Shown here: one piece after another, positions 49,786 to 57,681 of the stretch
Layout: every line of letters begins with the position of its first letter
Position numbering within the stretch: position 1 is the stretch's first letter
DNA from: Caballeronia concitans
GTDB lineage: Bacteria > Pseudomonadota > Gammaproteobacteria > Burkholderiales > Burkholderiaceae
Assembly (NCBI RefSeq): GCF_001544615.1
Contig: NZ_FCNV02000011.1
Coordinates: 124,001-188,000, forward strand
Reading direction: 5' to 3'
Length of the DNA: 64,000 nucleotides
Made by a program: the position numbers and the translations under genes
The notes under the pieces: model-generated
The model's input: the letters and a program-made list of their open reading frames with translations, nothing else
The model's database searches: none
Told to the model about the DNA's origin: nothing

Positions 49786-50781
49786 ATGTCGTTTCCAGAA
49801 TGGGGGCATTCGTACAATGCTCTCTATGTGCCGCTGACGAGCGACTGGCAATGCTCGCTCGTGCCTGCCCGTGACGTGCAGGACGTTGATCGCGGCTGGA
49901 CACTCTCCTATGAGGAGCGTCAGAAAGCGCGCAAGGGTCGCGAAGAACAGATTGAGCAGGACCGGGGAGACTTCGACCGGCTTTTCCGGGTTGACACGAG
50001 CCGCCGCGCGGCGCGCGCCTGTAGTGACTTCAGCGCCTATGCCGCGTTTATCAGCGAACATCTGCGTATCTCGCGCCTGGCCGCGCCGGTCGATGGGGAA
50101 GGCGTGACGCGCATCCTTCGCGGCGCGGTGCGCGATGGCTCGCTCATTCCCGCTATTAACCGGGCGTGGCGGGGTAGTCGGCGGGTGAGCCGGGCCTACG
50201 CGCCGCAAAGCTGGCCGAAGCGAGCGCCGGACCCGAAGCCGACCGTCTACGGGGTCGGTAACGGCTACTTCGTACCACTTGATGCGAGCGGATACTTTAT
50301 CGACCGCACGCCCTATGTTCCGGTTGCCGCGAGCGCGAGCAATGCCGCCGGTTCAAACGGCGGGGCTGATTGGCTTGGCGCGGTCGAGGCGGCGGCGGGA
50401 GGGTTGCTTGGTGGGGGTGACGATGACTCGGACGTCAGCGACGATACGCCGGACCTTGCCGAGAGCATGGCTGACGATTCAGCCGATGGCGATGTGTCGG
50501 ACGATTCAACCCCGCTTGGCGATGCTCAGCCGTTCGACTATCAGCCTGATATGCCGGACGGCGATGAGGAACAAGTCGCGGCGCGGGGAGTTCGTATGAC
50601 GGGAAACGAGCCGGGGGGCTTCGCCATTAACCCCAATGGCCAAGACGTGGATTACTTCGATTCAGACGGCAATCTTTCGGCGCAATATCATGGAAGCCAC
50701 GGCGAACCGCACGGACACAATTTTTCTGACGGTGTGCGGGACAACACGCATCTTCCGATGTCACCGATCAACTTTGACTAG
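49786..50781 (+). CDS. Candidate polymorphic-toxin-like protein of the tRNA-Ser element
   Basis: The start is ATG 49786 (MSFPEWGHSYNALYVPL), preceded by GGAG; this gives 331 residues. No signal peptide or membrane segment is seen. The layout is modular. A charged N-terminal region (to about residue 165) is followed by a segment VYGVGNGYFVPLDASGYFIDRTPYVP, then a Gly/Ser/Asp-rich linker of about 80 residues (GGGDDDSDVSDDTPD and similar). A short C-terminal module follows, DVDYFDSDGNLSAQYHGSHG then EPHGHNFSDGVRD, ending PMSPINFD. Conserved-looking Asp/His residues in the last 50 residues recall C-terminal toxin modules of polymorphic toxins. The next gene, 24 bases on, looks like an immunity gene. 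Function is inference; I cannot name the family. Confidence 0.55.
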   Translation: MSFPEWGHSYNALYVPLTSDWQCSLVPARDVQDVDRGWTLSYEERQKARKGREEQIEQDRGDFDRLFRVDTSRRAARACSDFSAYAAFISEHLRISRLAAPVDGEGVTRILRGAVRDGSLIPAINRAWRGSRRVSRAYAPQSWPKRAPDPKPTVYGVGNGYFVPLDASGYFIDRTPYVPVAASASNAAGSNGGADWLGAVEAAAGGLLGGGDDDSDVSDDTPDLAESMADDSADGDVSDDSTPLGDAQPFDYQPDMPDGDEEQVAARGVRMTGNEPGGFAINPNGQDVDYFDSDGNLSAQYHGSHGEPHGHNFSDGVRDNTHLPMSPINFD

Positions 50782-50805
50782 GCGCGTGCAGAATAAAGGA
50801 CCCTT

Positions 50806-51270
50806 ATGAGCAACGCAAACAAGACATGGGGCTGGCATCTTGCCAAGGGTGGTAATTGGCTTGAATTGGTCCTTGGTGGATATTCTTCTTTTCACGATTC
50901 CGCCGTACGCTCACTCTGTTTGCAGAGAATCCGGCGAACTCATGAAGGGGTGAGCGGCCTTCCGTTGCCGGGAAATCGCACACGCGAATTGCTGGACCTT
51001 CGGCTGGAGGTGTTTCACAACCGGTATGGTGCACCGCCCGTTTCGGGTCATCCGGATTACATAGCGGTACTAGATTTTCTGGATATTCAAGTGTCGGATA
51101 TCGACGTGAACGGTATGGTGGAAGAAGCAACGATTATGGAAATGACGCTTGCAAAAACGCCGGAAGGTTTGATCCAACTTGACCTTACTCCAAATGTTGG
51201 CCTTGATATACGGCTAATGTGTAAGGAAGCTGTTGTTGTCGATTTGCGCCCTTACACGCGCGACGTCTAG
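50806..51270 (+). CDS. Candidate immunity protein (Imm50-like)
   Basis: This 154-residue soluble protein starts at ATG 50806 (MSNANKTWGWHLAKGGNW), preceded by AAAGGA. The block VLGGYSSFHDSAVRSLCLQR resembles the FHDAEV-type motif I recall for immunity protein family Imm50. The rest predicts as alternating beta-strands (LLDLRLEVFHNRYG, DIQVSDIDVNGM, EATIMEMTLAKT), as expected for that fold. Its size, cytosolic nature and position directly after the toxin-like gene fit a cognate immunity gene. The family assignment is from memory of the motif only. Confidence 0.55.
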   Translation: MSNANKTWGWHLAKGGNWLELVLGGYSSFHDSAVRSLCLQRIRRTHEGVSGLPLPGNRTRELLDLRLEVFHNRYGAPPVSGHPDYIAVLDFLDIQVSDIDVNGMVEEATIMEMTLAKTPEGLIQLDLTPNVGLDIRLMCKEAVVVDLRPYTRDV

Positions 51271-51293
51271 TTGCTTTCCGGCAGCAAAATTCA

Positions 51294-52232
51294 TCAATAG
51301 GCGGCTTTTTTGTGGACGGCCACCGAGTCAACCTGCCAGCCCAAATACATGCGCCGCCCTTTCTTGACGAGCGCGAGCGCCGCCGTCGAGAGCGGAACGC
51401 GGTGCGGCTCTTTTGCCTTCATCCGCTCGCACGGTACGGTCCAGATACCCGCTTTAAGGTCGAATCCGCCCCACGTCGCGCCACGTTCGCCGCCGCGCGC
51501 CGCCGTCAGACTCAGAAACATCAGGGCGGCGCGCGTGGCTTCGGCTTGCTGGAATTCAGCGACATGCTTCTTCACGAATGTGCGCACGTCGCGCACGGCA
51601 TCGCGGGCTGACGTTCCTTCTTGCCCGTCTGCTTGGGCAGGATGTGATCGACCACGCTAACGGGATTCGCTGCAATGTGGCCAAGCGCCCCAAGCCCATT
51701 GCATGACCGCGTGCACTCATTGGCGCGTGCGGGAGGCGGTTTCTTGTTTTTCGAGCCAGATGAGACGCAGCACGTCCGCGCAATCGGCGGGCTTAATCGC
51801 GTTCAGCTTCTTCGCGCCGATCTTCGGAAAGACGTACGTCTGTAGCGTGTTGATCCACTGATCGGCGTGTTTCGCGTTCTTCCAGCCCGGTTTCAGTTCC
51901 TCGTACAGTTCGCGCGCTGCCTTCTCAAAGCTGAGCGCAGCGGCGGCAGCAGCGGCGACCTCGCGTTCGCGGTTGCGCTGCTCGATAGGATCGTCCCCAG
52001 AATCGAGAATCTTGCACATGGCGAGCGCCTTCTCGCGGGAGTCCGCGATCGATGTGTTTGGATATGTGCCGAGGCCTGCATCGCGACGCTTTCCCGTTAT
52101 CGGGCTGGTGAAGCGGAACGTCCACTTATTGCCGGTCTTGGTCGGTGTGAGGAAGAGCCTCGTTACCTTGCCATCGAATACCGATTTATCGTCCGGTCGT
52201 AACGCTTTCGCTTGTTTGTCCGTCGATGCGAT
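51294..52232 (-). pseudogene. Broken P4-type tyrosine integrase
   Basis: Read on the minus strand, the integrase can be reconstructed in pieces. An N-terminal arm-binding domain (TDKQAKALRPDDKSVFDG, then GKRRDAGLGTYPNTSIADSREKAL) runs from about 52232. The core-binding domain (FEKAARELYEELKPGWKNAK) leads to a TGA at 51717-51719 where an Arg codon is expected. A one-base insertion follows, then a segment reading GHIAANPVSVVDHILPKQTG, a one-base deletion near 51597, and the catalytic start LTAARGGERGATWGGFDL with its Arg. The expected first codon reads ATC instead of ATG. The C-terminal HxxR and Tyr region is absent. The gene cannot make an active recombinase. Confidence 0.88.
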
Positions 52233-52373
52233 TTTTCAGCCGATCAGCCCTCGGCGAACGGCGGACAGTGCTGCAATAATGCAGACTCAAACGGACAAAT
52301 GCGAAAGGTAAGTTATTAAGTCAAAGGGAGATTGCGGAATTTTCCGGAACATGCTGGACCTTGTTATGTCGGT

Positions 52374-52433
52374 CTCCGTCTCCGCCAGTGGTAGGAAGAA
52401 AGCCCCGCAAGTCGAAAGACTTGCGGGGCTTTT
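52374..52433 (+). repeat. Right attachment repeat (attR) with terminator copy
   Basis: This is the second copy of the 60-base repeat. It holds the tRNA-Ser 3' end fragment with CCA and the terminator hairpin (52401-52434). The sequence beyond it should be the original chromosomal flank. Confidence 0.85.
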
Positions 52434-52537
52434 TGTTCATGGGCAAAACAGAAACGATTCGTTCTGCTTTCTTTTCGACGTGCATGCGTGAACCGCGATC
52501 TAGAAGCACGAGTAACCACCGCCCGCGCCATCGACAA

Positions 52538-52560
52538 CCGGCGGCATGGCAGCCGCCGGC
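52538..52560. repeat. GC-rich inverted repeat downstream of the M48 protease gene
   Basis: CCGGCGGC and GCCGCCGG pair around a six-base loop, about 20 bases after the stop of the minus-strand protease gene. No T-run follows, so if it terminates transcription it is not a standard intrinsic type. Confidence 0.4.
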
Positions 52561-52579
52561 CGTACCGCCGATACCGCGC

Positions 52580-53350
52580 TTACTTGCTCGAAGCAATCCG
52601 CTCTTCGATATGCTTCGCGCGCGAAGGCGACGACGGATGCGAGCTGAGCATGCTCGACTTGCCGCCATCCAGCGCCGCCAGCTTCTGGAACGCCGTCACG
52701 AGACCGGCCGGGTTGTAGCCCTTCTTCTTCTGCTGGTCGAACGAGTAATCGTCCGCGGCGCTTTCCTGCGACTGCGAGAACTGCGCGTTGATGAACTTCT
52801 CCGACAGATCGCCGAGTTGCGAAGACGACAGGCTGCCGACCACGCCGCCAGCCTGCGACGCCACCGAGCGCGCCGCCGACGTCGCATAGGCGAGCTGCAT
52901 CGCCTTCTTCGTGTGGCCGAGCGCCACGTGGCCCATCTCGTGACCGACGACGCCGCGCACTTCGTCGTCGTTCATCATGTCCATCAGGCCGCTGTAGACG
53001 CGCACGCAGCCGTTCGCCATCGCCCACGCATTGACGTCCTTCGTGATGTAGACCTTGTAGTTGACCGGCACGCCGTTGATGTTGTCGCCCAGTTGCTTCG
53101 AGATGCGGTTCAGGCGCTGCGCGTACTGGCTCGATGCCGGCGCGATCTTGCTTTCGGCGTCCATCTGCGCGCAGGACTTGTCGGAGAGCGCGCGGACGTC
53201 GCTGTCGCTGAGCGAGAACGCCTGAGTGGCCATCTGGCCCGATTGGAGCAGCGCGTCGGGATTCATATTGGCGACGCTGCCGCACGATGCGAGCGTCACC
53301 ACGGCCGCTGCGATAGCGGAAGCGCCCAATGCCAAGCGAGAGAATTTCAT
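52580..53350 (-). CDS. M48 family metalloprotease lipoprotein (LoiP/YggG-like)
   Basis: The 256-residue protein starts at ATG 53350 (MKFSRLALGASAIAAAVVTLASC), with lipobox TLASC. The zinc motif is VVGHEMGHVALGHTKKA, and the third ligand Glu is in SQSQESAADDYSFD, the usual HExxH plus ExxxD pattern. Relatives in E. coli (LoiP, BepA) act on outer-membrane proteins from the periplasm. The N-terminal 95 residues are a pro-like or helical region. It is chromosomal, just outside the right repeat of the element. Confidence 0.92.
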   Translation of the reverse strand: MKFSRLALGASAIAAAVVTLASCGSVANMNPDALLQSGQMATQAFSLSDSDVRALSDKSCAQMDAESKIAPASSQYAQRLNRISKQLGDNINGVPVNYKVYITKDVNAWAMANGCVRVYSGLMDMMNDDEVRGVVGHEMGHVALGHTKKAMQLAYATSAARSVASQAGGVVGSLSSSQLGDLSEKFINAQFSQSQESAADDYSFDQQKKKGYNPAGLVTAFQKLAALDGGKSSMLSSHPSSPSRAKHIEERIASSK

Positions 53351-53690
53351 GGTCTACCTTTGTGATCTGTTGTGATTGTCGGTCCGCAAGCGTTCGCGGA
53401 CGGGCGCAATCCTCAATGGGCGCCGCGCCGTAAGCTATCCGAAAATTCCTATTCTGCAGACGAAGGTAGATAGAAAGCCAGTCGTGATGTGAATCAGTGG
53501 CGCGTGCGAGGCGAATCAGGCGGTCGGGGGAAATTAGAAGCGGGGCGAGCTTAGCGACTTTCGGATAAATCCTTGCGTTTTCGTAAGTTCCGAGCCGGTA
53601 ATAGGACGTTACCAAGTCAAACACTCGCCGCGCCATTCTTCGCTATAGTCGGTCCGACACAACAAACAACCCATCGAGGTAAGGCATCAC
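53351..53690. other. 340-base divergent intergenic region
   Basis: It separates the M48 protease gene from the first Pro/His-rich secreted protein. A TATAGT (53644-53649) could be a -10 box for the latter. No gene is seen. Confidence 0.35.
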
Positions 53691-54050
53691 ATGAACAAGG
53701 TTTCGAAGGCTTCCGTGGCCTACGCGCTCGTCATCGGCGGTCTGACGCTGTCGGGTGCGGCGATGGCGGGAGTTTCCGTGGGCGTGAACATCGGGGTTCC
53801 CGCGCCTGTGTATGTCGCGCCGGCGCCTGTGTACGCGCCGCCTCCGCCGCCCGTCGTGTATGCGCCCGCGCCGATGTACGCGCAACCGGCCGTCGTGATC
53901 GGCTGGCACGGCGATCATTACTGGGACGGCCGCCGTTATTGGGATCGCGACGACTGGTATCGTCACAACGGACGCGGTCACGCGTACGGGCACGAGGAAC
54001 ATGGGGATCACGGGGATCACGGGGATCACGGGCGCCACGGCTGGCACTGA
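53691..54050 (+). CDS. Small secreted Pro/His-rich protein, copy 1
   Basis: The 119-residue product starts at ATG 53691, preceded by GAGGTAAGG. A signal peptide ends at SGAAMAG. The mature part begins with GVSVGVNIGVPAPVYVAPAPVYAPPPPPVVYAP, then VVIGWHGDHYWDGRRYWDRDDWY, and ends in a His/Gly/Asp repeat (HGDHGDHGDHGRHGWH) encoded by a 9-base DNA repeat. It resembles the YXWGXXG-like or PXPV-repeat exported proteins common in Burkholderiaceae; no function is known to me. The His tail could bind metal. A close paralogue follows 237 bases later. Confidence 0.82.
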   Translation: MNKVSKASVAYALVIGGLTLSGAAMAGVSVGVNIGVPAPVYVAPAPVYAPPPPPVVYAPAPMYAQPAVVIGWHGDHYWDGRRYWDRDDWYRHNGRGHAYGHEEHGDHGDHGDHGRHGWH

Positions 54051-54072
54051 GCCGCGAACGCTCCGGTCAATG

Positions 54073-54103
54073 AGAAAAAACCACCCGCGAGGGTGGTTTT
54101 TTC
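54073..54103. terminator. Intrinsic terminator after copy 1
   Basis: The stem ACCACCC / GGGTGGT with a short loop is flanked by an A-run and a T-run, 22 bases after the stop codon. Confidence 0.85.
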
Positions 54104-54287
54104 GTTTCCGGCCGCCGATTACCGCGCGTCACCCTGTTGGCCTGTGGCGACAGAATGTAACAAAAGGTAAGCTTTCCTCTGACATTACGTTCGGCGGCAA
54201 AGCAACTTACAAAGCTGAAATATCGCGTTGAAAGCTTGCCGTTATATTTTGTCGTACGCGAACAACCAGAACACGAGGACAAAACGT

Positions 54288-54656
54288 ATGAAAGCCAAAC
54301 TGACGGGGCGAATCTTCACGAGCGTATCGATTGTCACGGCATGCGCCACGACGGCCGGCCTGGCCAATGCCGCCGATGTCCACGTGGGCGTCAATATCGG
54401 CACGCCTGCGCCGGTGTATGTCGCGCCGACGCCGGTGTACGCGCCGCCTCCGCCGCCTGTCGTGTATGCGCCGCGGCCCGCGCCGATGTATGCGCAACCG
54501 GCCATCGTGATCGGTTGGCACGGCGACCGTTACTGGGACGGCCGGCGCTACTGGAGCCGCGGCGACTGGGATCGGCATCACGGTTACGGGCGCGGCCACG
54601 ACAAACACGGTCACGGCCATGGAAACGGTCACGGCAACGGCCACGGACACCACTGA
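54288..54656 (+). CDS. Small secreted Pro/His-rich protein, copy 2
   Basis: The 122-residue product starts at ATG 54288 (MKAKLTGRIFTSVSIV), preceded by a weak GAGGA, with a signal peptide ending at LANAAD. The mature part parallels copy 1 almost segment by segment: VHVGVNIGTPAPVYVAPTPVYAPPPPP, AQPAIVIGWHGDRYWDGRRYW, then a His/Gly tail (DKHGHGHGNGHGNGHGHH). Signal peptides and tails differ more than the core, so the tails evolve quickly. Its own leader and downstream hairpin suggest separate transcription. Confidence 0.82.
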   Translation: MKAKLTGRIFTSVSIVTACATTAGLANAADVHVGVNIGTPAPVYVAPTPVYAPPPPPVVYAPRPAPMYAQPAIVIGWHGDRYWDGRRYWSRGDWDRHHGYGRGHDKHGHGHGNGHGNGHGHH

Positions 54657-54659
54657 ACG

Positions 54660-54698
54660 GCAAAAGGGCCGCTTCCGAACGAAAGCAGCCCTTTTGCA
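54660..54698. terminator. Probable terminator between copy 2 and fabI
   Basis: GCAAAAGGGC at the left pairs with GCCCTTTTGC at the right over a long imperfect hairpin. The T-run is inside the stem, so efficiency is uncertain. It would serve two convergent genes. Confidence 0.55.
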
Positions 54699-54730
54699 TG
54701 AACCGGACAGTGCGGCAAATGCCGCGGGCC

Positions 54731-55522
54731 TTACTCGCCGATGCCCGCCATTCCGCCGACGACCGCGTGGAAGCCGGAATCGACGTGCACGATTTCCGCG
54801 CTCACGCCGCTCGCCAGTTCTGACAGCAGGAACGCCGCGACGTTGCCCACTTGCTCGATCGTCACGTTGCGCTTGAGCGGCGCGTTGTCTTCGACGAAAT
54901 CGAGAATCTTGCCGAAGCTCTTGATGCCGCTTGCCGCGAGCGTCTTGATCGGGCCGGCCGAAATGCCGTTCACGCGCACGCCCTTGCTTCCGAGCGATGC
55001 CGCGAGATAGCGCACGCTCGCTTCGAGCGATGCCTTCGCGAGACCCATCGTGTTGTAGTTCGGAATCGCGCGCTCGGCGCCGAGATAGCTGAGCGTGAGG
55101 AGCGACGCATTGTCGGACAGCATCGACTGCGCGGCCTTGGCGAGCGCCGGGAAGCTGTACGCGGAGATGTCATGGGCGATGCGGAAGTTCTCGCGCGTCA
55201 TGCCTTCGAGGAAGTCGCCCGCGATCGCTTCGCGCGGCGCGAAGCCGATGGAATGCACGATGCCGTCGAGCGTGCCCCAGCGTTCCTTCAGCGCGGCGAA
55301 GAGGGCGTCGATTTCCGCGTCGCTGCCCACGTCGCACGGGTAGATCATGTCGCTGCCGAACTCCGTCGCGAATTCGGTGATGCGGTCTTTGAAGCGCTCG
55401 CCGACATACGTGAACGCCAGTTCCGCGCCTTCGCGCTTGCAGGCCTGCGCGATGCCGTATGCGATCGAGCGGTTCGACAGCAAGCCCGTCAGCAGAATTC
55501 GTTTTCCAGCGAGAAAGCCCAT
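54731..55522 (-). CDS. fabI: Enoyl-[acyl-carrier-protein] reductase (NADH), FabI
   Basis: FabI reduces trans-2-enoyl-ACP in the last step of each fatty-acid elongation cycle. The 263-residue short-chain dehydrogenase starts at ATG 55522 ([25 protein letters not shown]), preceded by AAGGAG. The nucleotide-binding block is [11 protein letters not shown] and the active site Tyr-x6-Lys is in [11 protein letters not shown], with the upstream Tyr of the family in [12 protein letters not shown]. Length matches E. coli FabI (262). Confidence 0.97.
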   Translation of the reverse strand: MGFLAGKRILLTGLLSNRSIAYGIAQACKREGAELAFTYVGERFKDRITEFATEFGSDMIYPCDVGSDAEIDALFAALKERWGTLDGIVHSIGFAPREAIAGDFLEGMTRENFRIAHDISAYSFPALAKAAQSMLSDNASLLTLSYLGAERAIPNYNTMGLAKASLEASVRYLAASLGSKGVRVNGISAGPIKTLAASGIKSFGKILDFVEDNAPLKRNVTIEQVGNVAAFLLSELASGVSAEIVHVDSGFHAVVGGMAGIGE

Positions 55523-55787
55523 GAATGCTCCTTGAGTGTCAATGTCACGCGAGGCGCGCGGCGGGTCGCCGTTCATTGCGAGTGCGCGCTTCGCGTCGGG
55601 TGCAGGGCGCATCGGTTCGGCGGGGCGGGCAGGCATCGTGCTAAGGGGCCAGCCATGCGCCGAAACCGGATGGCGTTTTGATTGGGTAGAATTCTCTCAC
55701 ATCGACACTGCGGTCCGGCCTGTCTCACGGCTTCGCACGCTGCGTTATTCATCGCGCCGGGGCCATCATTTATCTCGCAAGGAGCCT

Positions 55788-57671
55788 ATGACCGGGCTGA
55801 CGACGACCGCCACGCCGATCCCATCATCGCCCGCATGGGGCAAGTGCATGGCGCTCGCGCTCGCGGCATGGATCGCGTCGAGTTCGGGCAGTCCGGCGCA
55901 CGCGGCGCACGCCATCGCGCAGTACGGCGAGCCGAAATATCCGCCTGGCTTCAGGCACTTCGACTACGTCAATCCCGACGCCCCGCGCGACGGCACGCTC
56001 GTGCTCGCGAATCCGAACCGTCTGACGAGCTTCGACAAGTTCAATCCGTTCACGCTGCGCGGCAATCCCGCGCCGGGTCTCGGGCTGATGTTCGAAAGCC
56101 TGACGACGGGCAGTTCCGACGAAGTGGCGAGCGCGTATTGCCTGCTTGCCGACGACATCGCCGTCGCACCCGATGGCCTTTCGGCGACCTTCCACATCAA
56201 TCCGAAAGCGCGCTTCACCAATGGCGATCCCGTCACGGCCGAGGACGTCAAGTTCTCGTTCGAGACGCTGAAAAGTCCGAAGGCCGCGCCGCAGTTTTCC
56301 GTGTACTTCGGGCAGATCGCGCGCGCGGTCGTCGTGGACCGGCTGACGATCCGCTTCGAATTCAAGGTCGCAACGCGCGAAATGCCGCTGCTCGCGGGCG
56401 GCATGCCGGTGTTCTCGCGCAAGTGGGGCATGCGGGCGGACGGCACGCGCGTTCCGTTCGATCAGCTCGCGTTCGAGAAGCCGATCGCGAGCGGCGATTA
56501 CGTCATCGACAGCTTCGACAACGGCCGCACGATCACCTACAAGCGCGATCCGAACTACTGGGGCAGGTCGCTGCCGGTGCGAATCGGCACGCACAACTTC
56601 GCGCGCATCGACTACAAGCTGTACTCGGACGCCACCGCGCGGCTCGAAGCGTTCAAGGCAGGCGAGTACGACGTGCTCGTCGAGAATGTCGCGCGAAGCT
56701 GGGTGCGGCGGGACATCGGCAAGCGCTTCGACAGCGGCGAACTCATCAAGCGCGAGTTTCCGCATCACAACGGCACCGGCATGCAGGGCTTCTTCATGAA
56801 CCTGCGCAGGCCGCTCTTCAAGGACGTGCGCGTGCGGCAGGCGCTGGATCTCGCGCTCGACTTCGAGTGGCTCAACCGCCAGTTGTTCTTCAATCAGTAC
56901 AAGCGCACGGACAGTTTCTTCGTCAATACGGATCTGCAGGCGAAAGGCACGCCGAGCGAAGGCGAACTCGCCATTCTCGAGCCGCTGCGCAAGAAGCTGG
57001 ATCCCGCCGTGTTCGGCGAAATGCCGAAGCAGCCGGACACCGATCCGCCCGGTTCGCTGCGCGCCAATCTGATCAAGGCGCGCGAGTTGCTGGCGCAAGC
57101 CGGATGGACGTATCGCGATGGCGCGCTGCGTAACGCGAAGGGTCAGCCGTTCGTCTTCGAGATACTGGACGATACGGGCGGCGGGGCGTCGATGGAGCCG
57201 GTCGCCGCCGCGTTCGGGCGCAATCTGCAGAAGCTCGGCATCACGATGAACTTTCGCACCGTCGATTACGCGCTGATCCAGAAGCGCCTCGACGCGTTCG
57301 ACTTCGACATGACGAGCGTGCGTCTGCCCGACGTGCAGGTGCCCGGCACGGAGCAGGTATCGCGCTTCGCCAGCCGATACGCCGACGAGCAGGGCTCGGA
57401 CAACCTCGCGGGCGTGAAGTCGCCGGCTATCGATGCGATCCTGCAAAAGGTCGTCGGCGCGCAGACGCGCGAGCAGCTCGTGGACGCGACACACGCGCTC
57501 GATCGCGTGCTGATGCACGGTTACTACGTGGTGCCGCACTGGTACTCGGCGACGCATCGCATTGCTTATCGCAACACGCTTGGCTATCCCGCGACGCTGC
57601 CGCTCTACTACACAGCGGACGAATGGGTGCTGTCGACGTGGTGGAAGCAGCCCGCCGGCGCTTCGAAATAA
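55788..57671 (+). CDS. yejA: Peptide ABC importer substrate-binding protein, YejA type
   Basis: This is a periplasmic binding protein of the SBP_bac_5 family. The 627-residue product (E. coli YejA 604) starts at ATG 55788, preceded by AAGGAG. A signal peptide ends near SPAHAAHA. Typical blocks are HFDYVNPDAPRDGTLVLANPNRLTSFDKFNPFTLRGNP, FTNGDPVTAEDVKFSFETLK and GTGMQGFFMNLRRPLFKDVRVRQAL. It heads a four-gene yejABEF operon with very short spacers. Microcin C and antimicrobial peptides are known YejABEF substrates in other bacteria; the substrate here is not readable. Confidence 0.94.
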   Translation: MTGLTTTATPIPSSPAWGKCMALALAAWIASSSGSPAHAAHAIAQYGEPKYPPGFRHFDYVNPDAPRDGTLVLANPNRLTSFDKFNPFTLRGNPAPGLGLMFESLTTGSSDEVASAYCLLADDIAVAPDGLSATFHINPKARFTNGDPVTAEDVKFSFETLKSPKAAPQFSVYFGQIARAVVVDRLTIRFEFKVATREMPLLAGGMPVFSRKWGMRADGTRVPFDQLAFEKPIASGDYVIDSFDNGRTITYKRDPNYWGRSLPVRIGTHNFARIDYKLYSDATARLEAFKAGEYDVLVENVARSWVRRDIGKRFDSGELIKREFPHHNGTGMQGFFMNLRRPLFKDVRVRQALDLALDFEWLNRQLFFNQYKRTDSFFVNTDLQAKGTPSEGELAILEPLRKKLDPAVFGEMPKQPDTDPPGSLRANLIKARELLAQAGWTYRDGALRNAKGQPFVFEILDDTGGGASMEPVAAAFGRNLQKLGITMNFRTVDYALIQKRLDAFDFDMTSVRLPDVQVPGTEQVSRFASRYADEQGSDNLAGVKSPAIDAILQKVVGAQTREQLVDATHALDRVLMHGYYVVPHWYSATHRIAYRNTLGYPATLPLYYTADEWVLSTWWKQPAGASK

Positions 57672-57681
57672 AGGACGAGCC

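Larger units (their letters stand above)
49371..52433. mobile_element. Decayed tRNA-Ser-targeted integrative element (about 3 kb)
   Basis: The stretch is bounded by 60-base direct repeats, the left one completing the tRNA and the right one a displaced copy followed by the original flank. Excision between the repeats would remove 3003 bases. Inside are a toxin-like gene, an immunity-like gene and a broken P4-type integrase. With a dead integrase and no other mobility genes it is a remnant. The integrase lies at the end far from the tRNA, with its 5' end pointing to the right repeat, which is not the usual arrangement. Confidence 0.85.

Noticed and set aside
53990-54050. CRISPR-like tandem repeat in the tail of the first Pro/His-rich gene
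   Set aside because: The 9-base repeats are in frame, without spacers, and encode a His/Gly/Asp tail.
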